A DNA stretch of 64,000 nucleotides from Pseudomonadota bacterium (GTDB lineage: Bacteria > Pseudomonadota > Alphaproteobacteria > Reyranellales > Reyranellaceae), in NCBI GenBank assembly GCA_018240745.1, contig JAFEFF010000222.1, forward strand, positions 1 through 64,000. Reading direction: 5' to 3'. Within the stretch, counting starts at the first letter, position 1; every line of letters begins with the position of its first letter. Below are positions 42,251 through 49,166 of this stretch, one piece after another. Made by a program: the position numbers and the translations under genes. The notes beneath the pieces were generated by a model. It searched no databases and was not told the DNA's origin. It saw only the letters and a program-made list of their open reading frames with translations.

Positions 42251-43114
42251 ATGGTCGCGATCACCGACGATCTCCCGACGCGCCGCTTCTCCCTGGCGAC
42301 GGCGATCCGGCGCAACCCGACCATCACCTTCGGCGCGGTCCTGCTGATCCTGCTGATCGCGATCGCGATCGTCGGCCCGTCCTTCGTCGGCGATCCGCTG
42401 AAGATCGCGCCAGTTTACCGCCTGCGCCCGCCCTCGGAGCGCTGGTGGTTCGGCACCGACCAGTTCGGCCGCGACCTCTTCACCCGCACCATCTACGGCA
42501 GCCGCGTGTCGCTGATCGTCGGCCTTTCGGTGGCGGTCACCGCGAGCGTGCTGGGTCTGGCGATGGGCCTGCTGTGCGGCTACTTCCGCGCCCTCGACGC
42601 GATCGTCATGCGGGTGATGGACGGCGTGATGGCGATACCCTCGATCCTGCTGGCGATCGCGCTGATCACCCTGACGCGGCCCGGCCTCGGCATCGTCATC
42701 GTCGCCATCGTCATCCCCGAGGTGCCCCGTATCGTGCGCGTCGTGCGCTCGGTCGTGCTGGCGATCCGCGCCCAGCCCTACATCGAAAGCGCCATCGCCG
42801 GCGGCACGCGTCACGTGAAGCTGCTGTGGCGCCACGTCCTGCCCAACACGCTGGCGCCGCTGATCGTGCAGGCGACCTACGTTTGCGCCTCGGCGATGCT
42901 GATCGAGGCGAGCCTCGGCTTCCTCGGCGCCGGGGTACCGCCCGAGGTGCCGAGCTGGGGCAACATCATCGCCCAAGGCCGTACCTTCTTCCAGATCGCA
43001 CCGTGGTCGATCCTGATTCCGGGCGGCTTCCTGGCGCTCACCGTCCTGGCGGTGAACCTCCTGGGCGATGGCTTGCGCGACCGGCTCGACCCGCGTCTGG
43101 CCAGAAGACTGTGA
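42251..43114 (+). CDS. dppC: Dipeptide/oligopeptide ABC transporter permease (DppC/OppC family)
   Basis: 287 residues from ATG 42251. A cytoplasmic N-terminus, six helices, RPPSERWWFGTDQFGRDLFTRTIYGSRVSLIVG and the coupling loop YIESAIAGGTRHVKLLWRHVLPNTLAPLIVQ identify DppC. The ribosome-binding site GGAGG lies 5 nt upstream, inside the end of the repeat, so the insertion either brought or replaced the native one. A start at 42227 would lie within the repeat. Confidence 0.93.
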   Translation: MVAITDDLPTRRFSLATAIRRNPTITFGAVLLILLIAIAIVGPSFVGDPLKIAPVYRLRPPSERWWFGTDQFGRDLFTRTIYGSRVSLIVGLSVAVTASVLGLAMGLLCGYFRALDAIVMRVMDGVMAIPSILLAIALITLTRPGLGIVIVAIVIPEVPRIVRVVRSVVLAIRAQPYIESAIAGGTRHVKLLWRHVLPNTLAPLIVQATYVCASAMLIEASLGFLGAGVPPEVPSWGNIIAQGRTFFQIAPWSILIPGGFLALTVLAVNLLGDGLRDRLDPRLARRL

Positions 43115-43122
43115 GGCCGGCG

Positions 43123-44091
43123 GTGAGCGGCATCCTCGAAGTCCGCGACCTGCACACGCAGTTCGACACGCTCGACGGCGTGGTGCGCGCGGTCGACGGC
43201 CTGTCGTTCGACCTCGATCGCGGCGAGACGCTGGGCATCGTCGGCGAATCGGGCTGCGGCAAGTCGGTGACGGCCTTGTCGATCCTGCGCCTGATCCCGC
43301 CCGAGACCGGCCGCATCGCCTCGGGCTCGATCAGGTTCGAGGGCGAGGAGCTGACCAGGCTCTCCGAGGAGGCGATGAAGCGCCTGCGCGGCCACCGCAT
43401 CTCGATGATCTTCCAGGAACCGATGACCAGCCTCAACCCGGTCCTGACGGTCGGCACGCAGATCGCCGAGAACGTGACGCGCCATCTCGGCGTGTCGAAG
43501 AGGGCCGCCCGCGAGCGGGCGCACGAGATGCTCGACCTGGTGCGCATCGCCGACGCCCGGCGCCGGCTCGACGAGTACCCGCACCAGCTTTCCGGCGGCA
43601 TGCGCCAGCGGGTGATGATCGCCATGGCGCTGAGCTGCGACCCGCAGGTGCTGATCGCCGACGAGCCGACCACCGCGCTCGACGTCACCATCCAGGCGCA
43701 GATCCTCGACCTGATGCTCGACCTCAAGGAAAAGACCGGGACGGCGATCGTGCTGATCACCCACGATCTCGGCGTGGTGGCGGAGACGGCGCAGCGTGTG
43801 GTGGTGATGTATGCCGGCCGCAGGGTCGAGGAGGCGCCGGTCGAGGCGCTGTTCGACAATCCGCTGCATCCCTACACGCGCGGCCTGATGGCGGCAATCC
43901 CGAGGCTCGATACCGATGCCACGCGGCTGCAGGAGATCCCGGGGATGGTGCCGCTGCTGACCAGGCCGATCGTCGGCTGCGCCTTCGCCGCGCGCTGTCC
44001 GCTCGCCACCGATCGCTGCCGCGCCGAGGCGCCGCCGGTGGTCGATGCCGGCGGCGGCCACACTGTCGCCTGCTGGGAGGTGACGCCGTGA
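43123..44091 (+). CDS. dppD: Dipeptide ABC transporter ATP-binding protein (DppD family)
   Basis: 322 residues from GTG 43123 (GAGG 6 nt upstream); GTG 43111, overlapping the dppC stop, is an alternative. Walker A GESGCGKS (41-48), IFQEPMTSLNPVLTVG, signature QLSGGMRQRVMIAMAL, Walker B VLIADEPTTALDVTIQAQ and the C-terminal oligopeptide-transporter extension with cysteines (CAFAARCPLATDRC) are all there. The latter may bind an iron-sulfur cluster in this family. Confidence 0.93.
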   Translation: MSGILEVRDLHTQFDTLDGVVRAVDGLSFDLDRGETLGIVGESGCGKSVTALSILRLIPPETGRIASGSIRFEGEELTRLSEEAMKRLRGHRISMIFQEPMTSLNPVLTVGTQIAENVTRHLGVSKRAARERAHEMLDLVRIADARRRLDEYPHQLSGGMRQRVMIAMALSCDPQVLIADEPTTALDVTIQAQILDLMLDLKEKTGTAIVLITHDLGVVAETAQRVVVMYAGRRVEEAPVEALFDNPLHPYTRGLMAAIPRLDTDATRLQEIPGMVPLLTRPIVGCAFAARCPLATDRCRAEAPPVVDAGGGHTVACWEVTP

Positions 44092-45050
44092 CGGTGCTGG
44101 CGGTCGACAGGCTGGTGAAGCATTTCCCGATCCATGGCGGCCTGCTGCAGCGCCAGGTCGGCGCGGTCAAGGCGGTGGACGGCATCAGCTTCGACATCGC
44201 CAAGGGCGAGACGCTGGGACTGGTCGGCGAATCGGGCTGCGGCAAGTCGACGGTCGGCAAGACCATCCTGAAGCTGATCGAGCCGACATCGGGCCGCATC
44301 GTGCTGGGCGGCAAGGACATCACCGCGCTGAAGCCCGGGGCGATGTGGCCGCATCGCAAGGGCATCCAGACGATCTTCCAGGATCCCTACTCGTCGATGA
44401 ACCCGCGCCTGCCGGCCGGCACCATCGTCGGCGAGCCGCTGGAAAACTTCGGCATCGCGCGCGGCAGGGAACGCGACGAGCGCGTGGCCGCGCTGTTCGA
44501 GCGCGTCGGCCTGCGGCGCGACGCGATGCGCAAGTACGCCCACGAATTCTCCGGCGGCCAGCGCCAGCGGCTTGGGATCGCCAAGGCCCTCTCGGTCGCG
44601 CCCGAGGTGATCGTGGCCGACGAGCCGGTGTCGGCGCTCGACGTTTCGGTGCAGGCGCAGGTGCTGAACCTGCTGATCGACCTGCAGGCGGAGTACGGGC
44701 TGGCCTATCTCTTCATCAGCCACGACCTCGCGGTGATGCGGCACATCAGCCATCGCATCGCCGTGATGTACCTCGGCCGCATCGTCGAGCTGACCGACAA
44801 GCGGACGCTGTTCGCCAGGCCGTTGCACCCGTATACCGAAGCGCTGCTCTCCGCCGCGACGGCGCCCGACCCGCGCCGCAGGAGGCGCAGGAAGGCGATC
44901 GTGGAGGGGGATGTCCCCAGCCCGGCCGATCCGCCGTCCGGCTGCCACTTCCACACGCGCTGCCCGTATGCGGTCGCCGAGTGCAAGGTCAAGGACCCAT
45001 CCTTGCGCGAAGTGGCACCCGGCCATCACGTCGCCTGCCACCTCAGATAG
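44088..45050 (+). CDS. dppF: Dipeptide ABC transporter ATP-binding protein (DppF family)
   Basis: 320 residues from GTG 44088, overlapping dppD by 4 nt, with GGGAGG upstream. Walker A GESGCGKST (47-55), IFQDPYSSMNPRLPAGTIVGEPL, signature FSGGQRQRLGIAKAL, Walker B VIVADEPVSALDVSVQAQ and the C-terminal CHFHTRCPYAVAEC motif identify DppF. It completes the SBP-permease-permease-ATPase-ATPase importer. Confidence 0.93.
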   Translation: MTVLAVDRLVKHFPIHGGLLQRQVGAVKAVDGISFDIAKGETLGLVGESGCGKSTVGKTILKLIEPTSGRIVLGGKDITALKPGAMWPHRKGIQTIFQDPYSSMNPRLPAGTIVGEPLENFGIARGRERDERVAALFERVGLRRDAMRKYAHEFSGGQRQRLGIAKALSVAPEVIVADEPVSALDVSVQAQVLNLLIDLQAEYGLAYLFISHDLAVMRHISHRIAVMYLGRIVELTDKRTLFARPLHPYTEALLSAATAPDPRRRRRRKAIVEGDVPSPADPPSGCHFHTRCPYAVAECKVKDPSLREVAPGHHVACHLR

Positions 45051-45051
45051 C

Positions 45052-45157
45052 TCCTCCCTGCGCGAAGCGCGGGTCATGGGCCTCGGCGATATTGCGGCGT
45101 CCGACCCCTCCGTCGCGGATTACCGCGCCACCTCCCCACGCTGCGCGCAGGGAGGAA
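45052..45157. repeat. Damaged member of the CTTCCTCCC/GGGGAGGTG repeat family
   Basis: Begins TCCTCCCTGCGCG two bases after the dppF stop and ends CGCGCAGGGAGGAA. The right arm has the full order (ACCCCTCC, hairpin, CACCTCCCC, GGGAGGA). The left arm jumps from GCGCGGG straight to TCATGGGC and so lacks the GGAGGTG-hairpin-GGAGGGG part. A complete left arm follows 7 bp later at 45164. Confidence 0.7.
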
Positions 45158-45163
45158 AAAGAA

Positions 45164-45215
45164 CTTCCTCCCTGCGCGCAGCGCGGGGAGGTGCCCCGAA
45201 GGGGCGGAGGGGTCA
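45164..45215. repeat. Left arm of the inverted repeat bracketing the DUF559 gene
   Basis: CTTCCTCCC, GCGCGCAGCGC, GGGGAGGTG, a CCCCGAAGGGG hairpin and GGAGGGGTCA. It is almost identical to the reverse complement of 45642-45693, with only a few differences over about 52 bp. The gene at 45285-45644 lies between the arms. Confidence 0.85.
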
Positions 45216-45284
45216 TGGGCGGAACACGCTATGGTTGTTATATTCATCACATTTCGGCCATCCGAGCATGTTTGTTCGATCCGG

Positions 45285-45644
45285 ATGCTGAACTTCGCCC
45301 GCAACCTTCGTCAGAATCTTACCGACGCCGAGTGCCTCCTCTGGGGTCGCCTGCGTCGTCGACAGCTCGCCGGCTTCAAGTTCCGCCGCCAACATATGAT
45401 CGGCGCCTACATTTGCGACTTTGTCTGTGCCAAAGCTGCGCTGGTGGTCGAGCTCGACGGCAGCCAGCACCTGGATGCAGCAGCCTATGATTCGCGGCGC
45501 GATAATTTCCTGCGGTCGCGTGGGTTTAGGGTGCTGCGATTCTGGAACGGCCAGGTCTTGAGTGAGACCGAAAACGTCATGGAAACAATATTCGAAGCCC
45601 TTCACCGCCAGGAGATCGACGGACGTTTCGACTGGGGCCCTTGA
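45285..45644 (+). CDS. DUF559 (Vsr-like) endonuclease-domain protein
   Basis: 119 residues from ATG 45285. Vsr-like PD-(D/E)XK features: NLTDAECLLWGRLR near the N-terminus (Glu16), KFRRQHMIGAYICDFVC with Asp45, then ALVVELDGSQH with Glu56, Asp58 and His62, then SRGFRVLRFWNGQVL. Complete and plausible as an active nuclease; its target is unknown. Codon use is visibly less GC-biased than in neighbours, which suggests acquisition. The TGA stop is the first triplet of the right repeat arm (TGACCCCTCC). No clear ribosome-binding site. The gene and its arms look like one unit of about 530 bp. Confidence 0.85.
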   Translation: MLNFARNLRQNLTDAECLLWGRLRRRQLAGFKFRRQHMIGAYICDFVCAKAALVVELDGSQHLDAAAYDSRRDNFLRSRGFRVLRFWNGQVLSETENVMETIFEALHRQEIDGRFDWGP

Positions 45645-45693
45645 CCCCTCCGCCCCTTCGGGGCACCTCCCCACGCTGCGCGTAGGGAGGAAA
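45642..45693. repeat. Right arm of the inverted repeat bracketing the DUF559 gene
   Basis: TGACCCCTCC, CCCCTTCGGGG hairpin region, CACCTCCCC, GCTGCGCG, TAGGGAGGAAA. Mirror of 45164-45215. The last GGGAGG (45685-45690) is a ribosome-binding site for ATG 45698, which opens a nine-codon frame (MNRSESREP) whose stop overlaps the thioesterase ATG at 45724 as ATGA. Confidence 0.85.
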
Positions 45694-45723
45694 ATCGATG
45701 AACAGGTCCGAAAGCCGCGAGCC

Positions 45724-46185
45724 ATGAGCCGTCCGAACAACCTACTGGGCGCCATGCGCAAGGACATGACCGGTCTGGAGTTCGTCCAGGCGATCGTCGA
45801 CGGCACGCTGCCGCACAACTCGATGGCCGATACCCTGGGCTACCGGATCGTCGAGGCGGAGAAGGGGCGGGTGGTGATCACGGCGAAGCCGAACGACCGC
45901 CAGCTCAACCCGCACGGCACGGTGCATGGCGGGCTGGCGGCGACGATGCTCGACAGCTGCATGGGCCTTGCGGTCATGACCCTGCTCGACAAGGGTGTCG
46001 GCTCGACCACGCTCGAGTTCAAGATCTCCTTCGTGCGGGCGATCACGCCCGAGACCGGCCTGATCCGTGCCGAAGGCAAGGTGGTGAGCCCCGGCCGCCG
46101 CGTCGGCACCGCGGAAGGCCGAGTGACCGACGCCACTGGCCGCCTGCTGGCGCACGCCACGACGACGTGCCTGATCCTGTCCTGA
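45724..46185 (+). CDS. PaaI-type hotdog-fold thioesterase
   Basis: 153 residues. The hotdog signature LNPHGTVHGGLAATMLDSCMGLAVMTLL (HGG with the conserved aspartate) and TLEFKISFVRAITPETGLIRAEGKVVSPGRRVGTAEGRV mark the PaaI/YbaW-like acyl-CoA thioesterase family. The substrate is unknown. ATG 45724 has no strong site of its own but is 4-nt overlapped by the small leader frame driven by the repeat; ATG 45754 or 45766 are alternatives nearer the conserved part. Element B begins 2 bp after the stop. Confidence 0.87.
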   Translation: MSRPNNLLGAMRKDMTGLEFVQAIVDGTLPHNSMADTLGYRIVEAEKGRVVITAKPNDRQLNPHGTVHGGLAATMLDSCMGLAVMTLLDKGVGSTTLEFKISFVRAITPETGLIRAEGKVVSPGRRVGTAEGRVTDATGRLLAHATTTCLILS

Positions 46186-46187
46186 GT

Positions 46188-46490
46188 GCCTGTGGATAAG
46201 CGGTCACGGGTGAGTTCCATTACGGGCAATGGCCCCCGGGTTTTGACCCCTATTCCCCAAGGAACGCGAGCGGCCATTGCCCGTAATAGGTGCTTCGGCT
46301 GAAGGCGTGCATAGTCGCGTCCATGATGGCGTTGCTCTGCGTGCATGCGTTCTTTCGGGACTTCCTGCCGGGTGTTTTTTCCGGGAGGCGGCGGTCGGTG
46401 GATTCGTGGACTCTCGGTCGAAAACGCTGATCCGCCGGCGTTTTGGGAGTCCACTGCCGAGTGGACTCTTGTGGACTCTGTGGATTCGCG
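46188..46490. repeat. Structured element B: DnaA-box-like nonamer, conserved stem, GTGGAYTCK repeats
   Basis: Same layout as element A. GCCTGTGGATAAG (46188-46200) is followed after 23 bp by GGGCAATGGC (46224-46233), after 39 bp by GCCATTGCCC (46273-46282), then TAATAGG and a CTTC-GGCT-GAAG hairpin. Here the stem extends to 16 bp (ATTACGGGCAATGGCC and complement). From 46398 the nonamer GTGGAYTCK occurs at 46398, 46406, 46461, 46471 and 46480, with one inverted copy at 46447-46454. No gene is supported in 46186-46498; a 35-codon frame at 46323 is probably chance. Confidence 0.55.
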
Positions 46491-46498
46491 TCGTTGCC

Positions 46499-47131
46499 CT
46501 AGCGCTGCGGCGTCTCGGCGGGGAAGGTCGCCTTCATCGACGGCCGCTCGGCGGTCTGGTCGAACCAGGCGGCGAGCTTCGGCGCGGCTCCGCGCCAGTC
46601 GGGGCCGTAGCGCCAGTCGTCATAGCTGCAGGCGACCGCTGTCGTGATCTGCGCGAGGTCGAAGGTCGTGCCGAACGTCGGCAGGTGCTCCTCCAGGGCG
46701 GCGAAGCAGCGAAAGGTCCGGTCGCGCATCTTGGCGATGAAGTCGTCCGAACGCTCCGGCTCCGCGCGCAGCGTCTCGGCGCGCCGCATGATCTGCGCCT
46801 CGAGCACGCCGCTGGCGATGGCGATGGTCGAAAGTGCGCGCCATCGCGCAGCGCCATCGCGGGCGAGCAGGCGGTAGTTGCCGAACTCGGCGTTCAGGTA
46901 GTCGCAGATCGCGTGCGAGTCGGTCAATGTCACGGTGTCGGTGACCAGCGCCGGGATGCGCATCACCGGCGTCGCGGCCGTGAAGTCGGCCGGCATGGCG
47001 ACGGTCCTGGTGCCCCAGCTGTGCGGCCAACGGGTCTGGACGAACTCGAAGCGATCCTCGATGCCCAGCTCGAGGATCGTCACCCGCACCCGCCGGACCC
47101 ACGGCGAGGCCGGCGTCACATAGAGCCGCAT
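46499..47131 (-). CDS. Glutathione S-transferase family protein
   Basis: 210 residues. An N-terminal thioredoxin-like half (MRLYVTPASPWVRRVRVTILELG, then TPVMRIPALVTDTVTLTDSHAICDYLNAEF, with the cis-proline and the SHAI glutathione contact) and an all-helical C-terminal half (about 85-205). The possible catalytic residue is Ser9 or Thr6 region; no cysteine of the omega type. Starts 3 bp after the aminotransferase stop, so the two are one transcript. Its actual substrate is not evident. Confidence 0.85.
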   Translation of the reverse strand: MRLYVTPASPWVRRVRVTILELGIEDRFEFVQTRWPHSWGTRTVAMPADFTAATPVMRIPALVTDTVTLTDSHAICDYLNAEFGNYRLLARDGAARWRALSTIAIASGVLEAQIMRRAETLRAEPERSDDFIAKMRDRTFRCFAALEEHLPTFGTTFDLAQITTAVACSYDDWRYGPDWRGAAPKLAAWFDQTAERPSMKATFPAETPQR

Positions 47132-47134
47132 CGG

Positions 47135-48331
47135 TCAGCCTTGCCGTGCGCCCGGCGCGGTGTCCTTCAGGTAGGTGAGGGCGGCCTGCACGCCGCCGGT
47201 CTTGTGCGGCACCTTGGCGAGGCCCAGCGCCATCTCGACGCCCGACAGGGTGCCCATCAGCATCAGGTCGTTGAAGTCGCCGAGATGGCCGATGCGGAAC
47301 ACCTTGCCCGCGACCTTGCTCAGGCCCTGGCCGAGCGAGAGGTTGAAGTTCTCCAGCGCCACCTTGCGGAAGGCGTCGGCATCGTGGCCCTCGGGCATGA
47401 CGATCGCGGTCAGCGAGCCGGAATAGGCCCTGGAATCGCGGCACAGTATCTCGAGGTCCCAGCTGGTGACGGCGATGCGGGTGGCCTCGGCGTGCCGCGC
47501 GTGACGGGCGAACACCGCGTCGAGCCCTTCCTCGAGCAGCATGTCGCAGGCCTCGTTGAGCCCGTAGAGCAGGTTGGTCGCCGGCGTGTAGGGAAACCAG
47601 CCGTTGGCGTTGGCCGTCAGCATCTCCTCCCAGTTCCAGAACGACTTCAGCATCTTCGAGCTCTTCGACGCCGCGACAGCCTTCTCGCTCACCGCGTTGA
47701 AGCTGAGGCCGGGCGGCAGCATCAGGCCCTTCTGCGAGCCTGCCACCGTGACGTCGACGCCCCAGGCGTCGTGGCGATAGTCGATCGAGCCCAGCGAGGA
47801 GATGGTGTCGACCAGCAGCAGCGCGGGATGCTTGGCCGCATCGATCGCGCGTCGGATCGCAGAGATGTTGCTCACCACGCCGGTCGAGGTCTCGTTGTGG
47901 ACGATGCACACCGCCTTGATGGTGTGGCCCGTGTCCTCCTTCAGGCGCTTCTCGATCGCCGCCGGGTCGGCCGGCTTGGTCCAGTCGCCGCCCATGAACT
48001 CCGACTTGATGCCGAGCCGATCGGCCATTTTCTTCCACAGCGAGGCGAAATGGCCGGTCTCCCACATCAGCACCAGGTCGCCCGGCGACAGCGTGTTGAC
48101 GAGCGCCGCCTCCCACGCCCCCGTGCCCGACGCCGGATAGACGATCACCGGCTGCTTGGTCTGGAAGACCTGGCGGACACTCCTCAGCACCTTCCTGGCC
48201 AGCGCGTTGAACTCGGGTCCGCGGTGGTCGATGGTCGGATTGTCCATCGCGCGCAGGATCCGGTCGGGGACGTTGGTTGGGCCAGGGATTTGCAGGAAGT
48301 GCCGGCCGCTCGGATGGGAATTCAGGCGCAT
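47135..48331 (-). CDS. Serine-glyoxylate aminotransferase-like protein (class V PLP enzyme)
   Basis: 398 residues. GRHFLQIPGPTNVPDRILRAMDNPTIDHRGPEF is the standard opening of SGAT/alanine-glyoxylate transaminases. LVDTISSLGSIDYRHDAWGVDVTVAGSQKGLM contains the PLP aspartate and lysine (SQKG). It would convert serine and glyoxylate to hydroxypyruvate and glycine, in keeping with the glycolate dehydrogenase-like gene across the GntR regulator. Related enzymes use other amino donors. AGGGA precedes the ATG. Confidence 0.88.
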   Translation of the reverse strand: MRLNSHPSGRHFLQIPGPTNVPDRILRAMDNPTIDHRGPEFNALARKVLRSVRQVFQTKQPVIVYPASGTGAWEAALVNTLSPGDLVLMWETGHFASLWKKMADRLGIKSEFMGGDWTKPADPAAIEKRLKEDTGHTIKAVCIVHNETSTGVVSNISAIRRAIDAAKHPALLLVDTISSLGSIDYRHDAWGVDVTVAGSQKGLMLPPGLSFNAVSEKAVAASKSSKMLKSFWNWEEMLTANANGWFPYTPATNLLYGLNEACDMLLEEGLDAVFARHARHAEATRIAVTSWDLEILCRDSRAYSGSLTAIVMPEGHDADAFRKVALENFNLSLGQGLSKVAGKVFRIGHLGDFNDLMLMGTLSGVEMALGLAKVPHKTGGVQAALTYLKDTAPGARQG

Positions 48332-48350
48332 GGGTCGGTCCCTTCTTTAC

Positions 48351-48437
48351 CGTCATCTCGACCGGAGCCACGCGCAGCGTGGCGAAGCGGAGAGATCTCT
48401 TTTCCCAAAACAAGGCCCTTCGACTTCGCTCAGGGCA
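48351..48437. repeat. Interspersed GTCATC...GAGCGG-type repeat in the sgaA-like/gntR intergenic region
   Basis: GTCATCTCGACCGGAGCC, an inner CACGC-GCA-GCGTG hairpin, GAAGCGGAGAGATCTC and then CCCTTCGACTTCGCTCAGGG. This is a variant of the repeat at 3024 and 54201. It lies in the leader of the aminotransferase gene. Confidence 0.55.
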
Positions 48438-48468
48438 ACCCGGAGCCACTGACGCGGCTCCGGGTTGC
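48435..48468. repeat. 13-bp inverted repeat next to the GntR operator
   Basis: GCAACCCGGAGCC (48435-48447) and GGCTCCGGGTTGC (48456-48468) pair perfectly across an 8-nt loop. It ends 3 bp before the TTGTATACAA palindrome. It could be a terminator for upstream transcription or part of the adjoining repeat. Confidence 0.6.
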
Positions 48469-48471
48469 ATT

Positions 48472-48481
48472 TTGTATACAA
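48472..48481. promoter_or_regulatory. Predicted GntR/FCD operator
   Basis: TTGTATACAA is a perfect 10-bp palindrome matching the TNGTNNNACNA type bound by FCD-class GntR regulators. It lies 21 bp before the gntR start codon, in the divergent region with the aminotransferase gene, so it could serve autoregulation and control of both sides. Confidence 0.55.
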
Positions 48482-48502
48482 TATGCGAAACTGAGTCCAG
48501 TC

Positions 48503-49162
48503 ATGGATGGCATGAATTTCCCGATCGCGCGCTCGACCCTGCCGGAGGCGGCGGCCGAACGGCTGCGCACCCTGATCATCGAAGGCGCGCTGGCGCCGGG
48601 TGCGCGGCTCAACGAGCGCGAGCTCAGCGAGCGACTCGGCGTCTCGCGCACCCCCTTGCGTGAGGCCTTCCGCATGCTGGCGGCCGACGGGCTGCTGGTG
48701 CACCTGCCAAATCGCGGCGCGCAGGTCGTGTCGCTGTCGCGCGAGGATGTGCGCCACGCCTTCGAGGTGATGGCTTCGCTCGAAGGGCTGGCTGGCGAGC
48801 TTGCGGCGTCGCGCGTGACCGACGGCGATCTCGGCGAGCTGCGCGCCCTGCAGGCGGAGATGGAGCAGGCGCACGCGCGCCACGACCTGCCGAACTACTA
48901 TCGCGTCAATCGCACGATCCATGACCGGATCAACGCGATCGCCGGCAACCCGATCCTGACGCACAGCTTCAGGACGCTGAACGCGCGGCTGCATGCGCTG
49001 CGCTTCCGCTCGAACCTGGTGCGCGCGAAATGGGATCATGCGGTGGCCGAGCATCGCGAGATGATCGAGGCGCTGGCGGCGCGCGACGGCGAACGGCTGC
49101 GCGATCTGCTGGTCCGCCATCTGCGCACCAAGCAGCGCACGGTGCTGGAGACGATGGAGTGA
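48503..49162 (+). CDS. GntR family transcriptional regulator (FCD domain)
   Basis: 219 residues. N-terminal winged helix: LIIEGALAPGARLNERELSERLGVSRTPLREAFRMLAADGLL is the exact GntR pattern. C-terminal FCD helical sensor domain (about 85-215) with EVMASLEGLAGELAA and the metal/effector histidines in FHDRIN-like HDRINAIAGNP and EHREMIEAL. Effector unknown; the neighbours suggest glycolate, glyoxylate or a related hydroxyacid. Start at ATG 48503, with ATG 48512 as alternative. 4 bp separate it from the dehydrogenase gene. Confidence 0.92.
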   Translation: MDGMNFPIARSTLPEAAAERLRTLIIEGALAPGARLNERELSERLGVSRTPLREAFRMLAADGLLVHLPNRGAQVVSLSREDVRHAFEVMASLEGLAGELAASRVTDGDLGELRALQAEMEQAHARHDLPNYYRVNRTIHDRINAIAGNPILTHSFRTLNARLHALRFRSNLVRAKWDHAVAEHREMIEALAARDGERLRDLLVRHLRTKQRTVLETME

Positions 49163-49166
49163 AACA

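Noticed and set aside
45052..45693. CRISPR-like repeats around 45 kb
   Set aside because: The repeats are inverted, of unequal spacing, contain internal hairpins and have no array of unique spacers; no cas gene is present.
46323..46430. 35-codon frame in element B (MMALLCVHAFF...)
   Set aside because: No ribosome-binding site, no similarity to the small frame of element A, and it overlaps the repeat cluster; probably chance.
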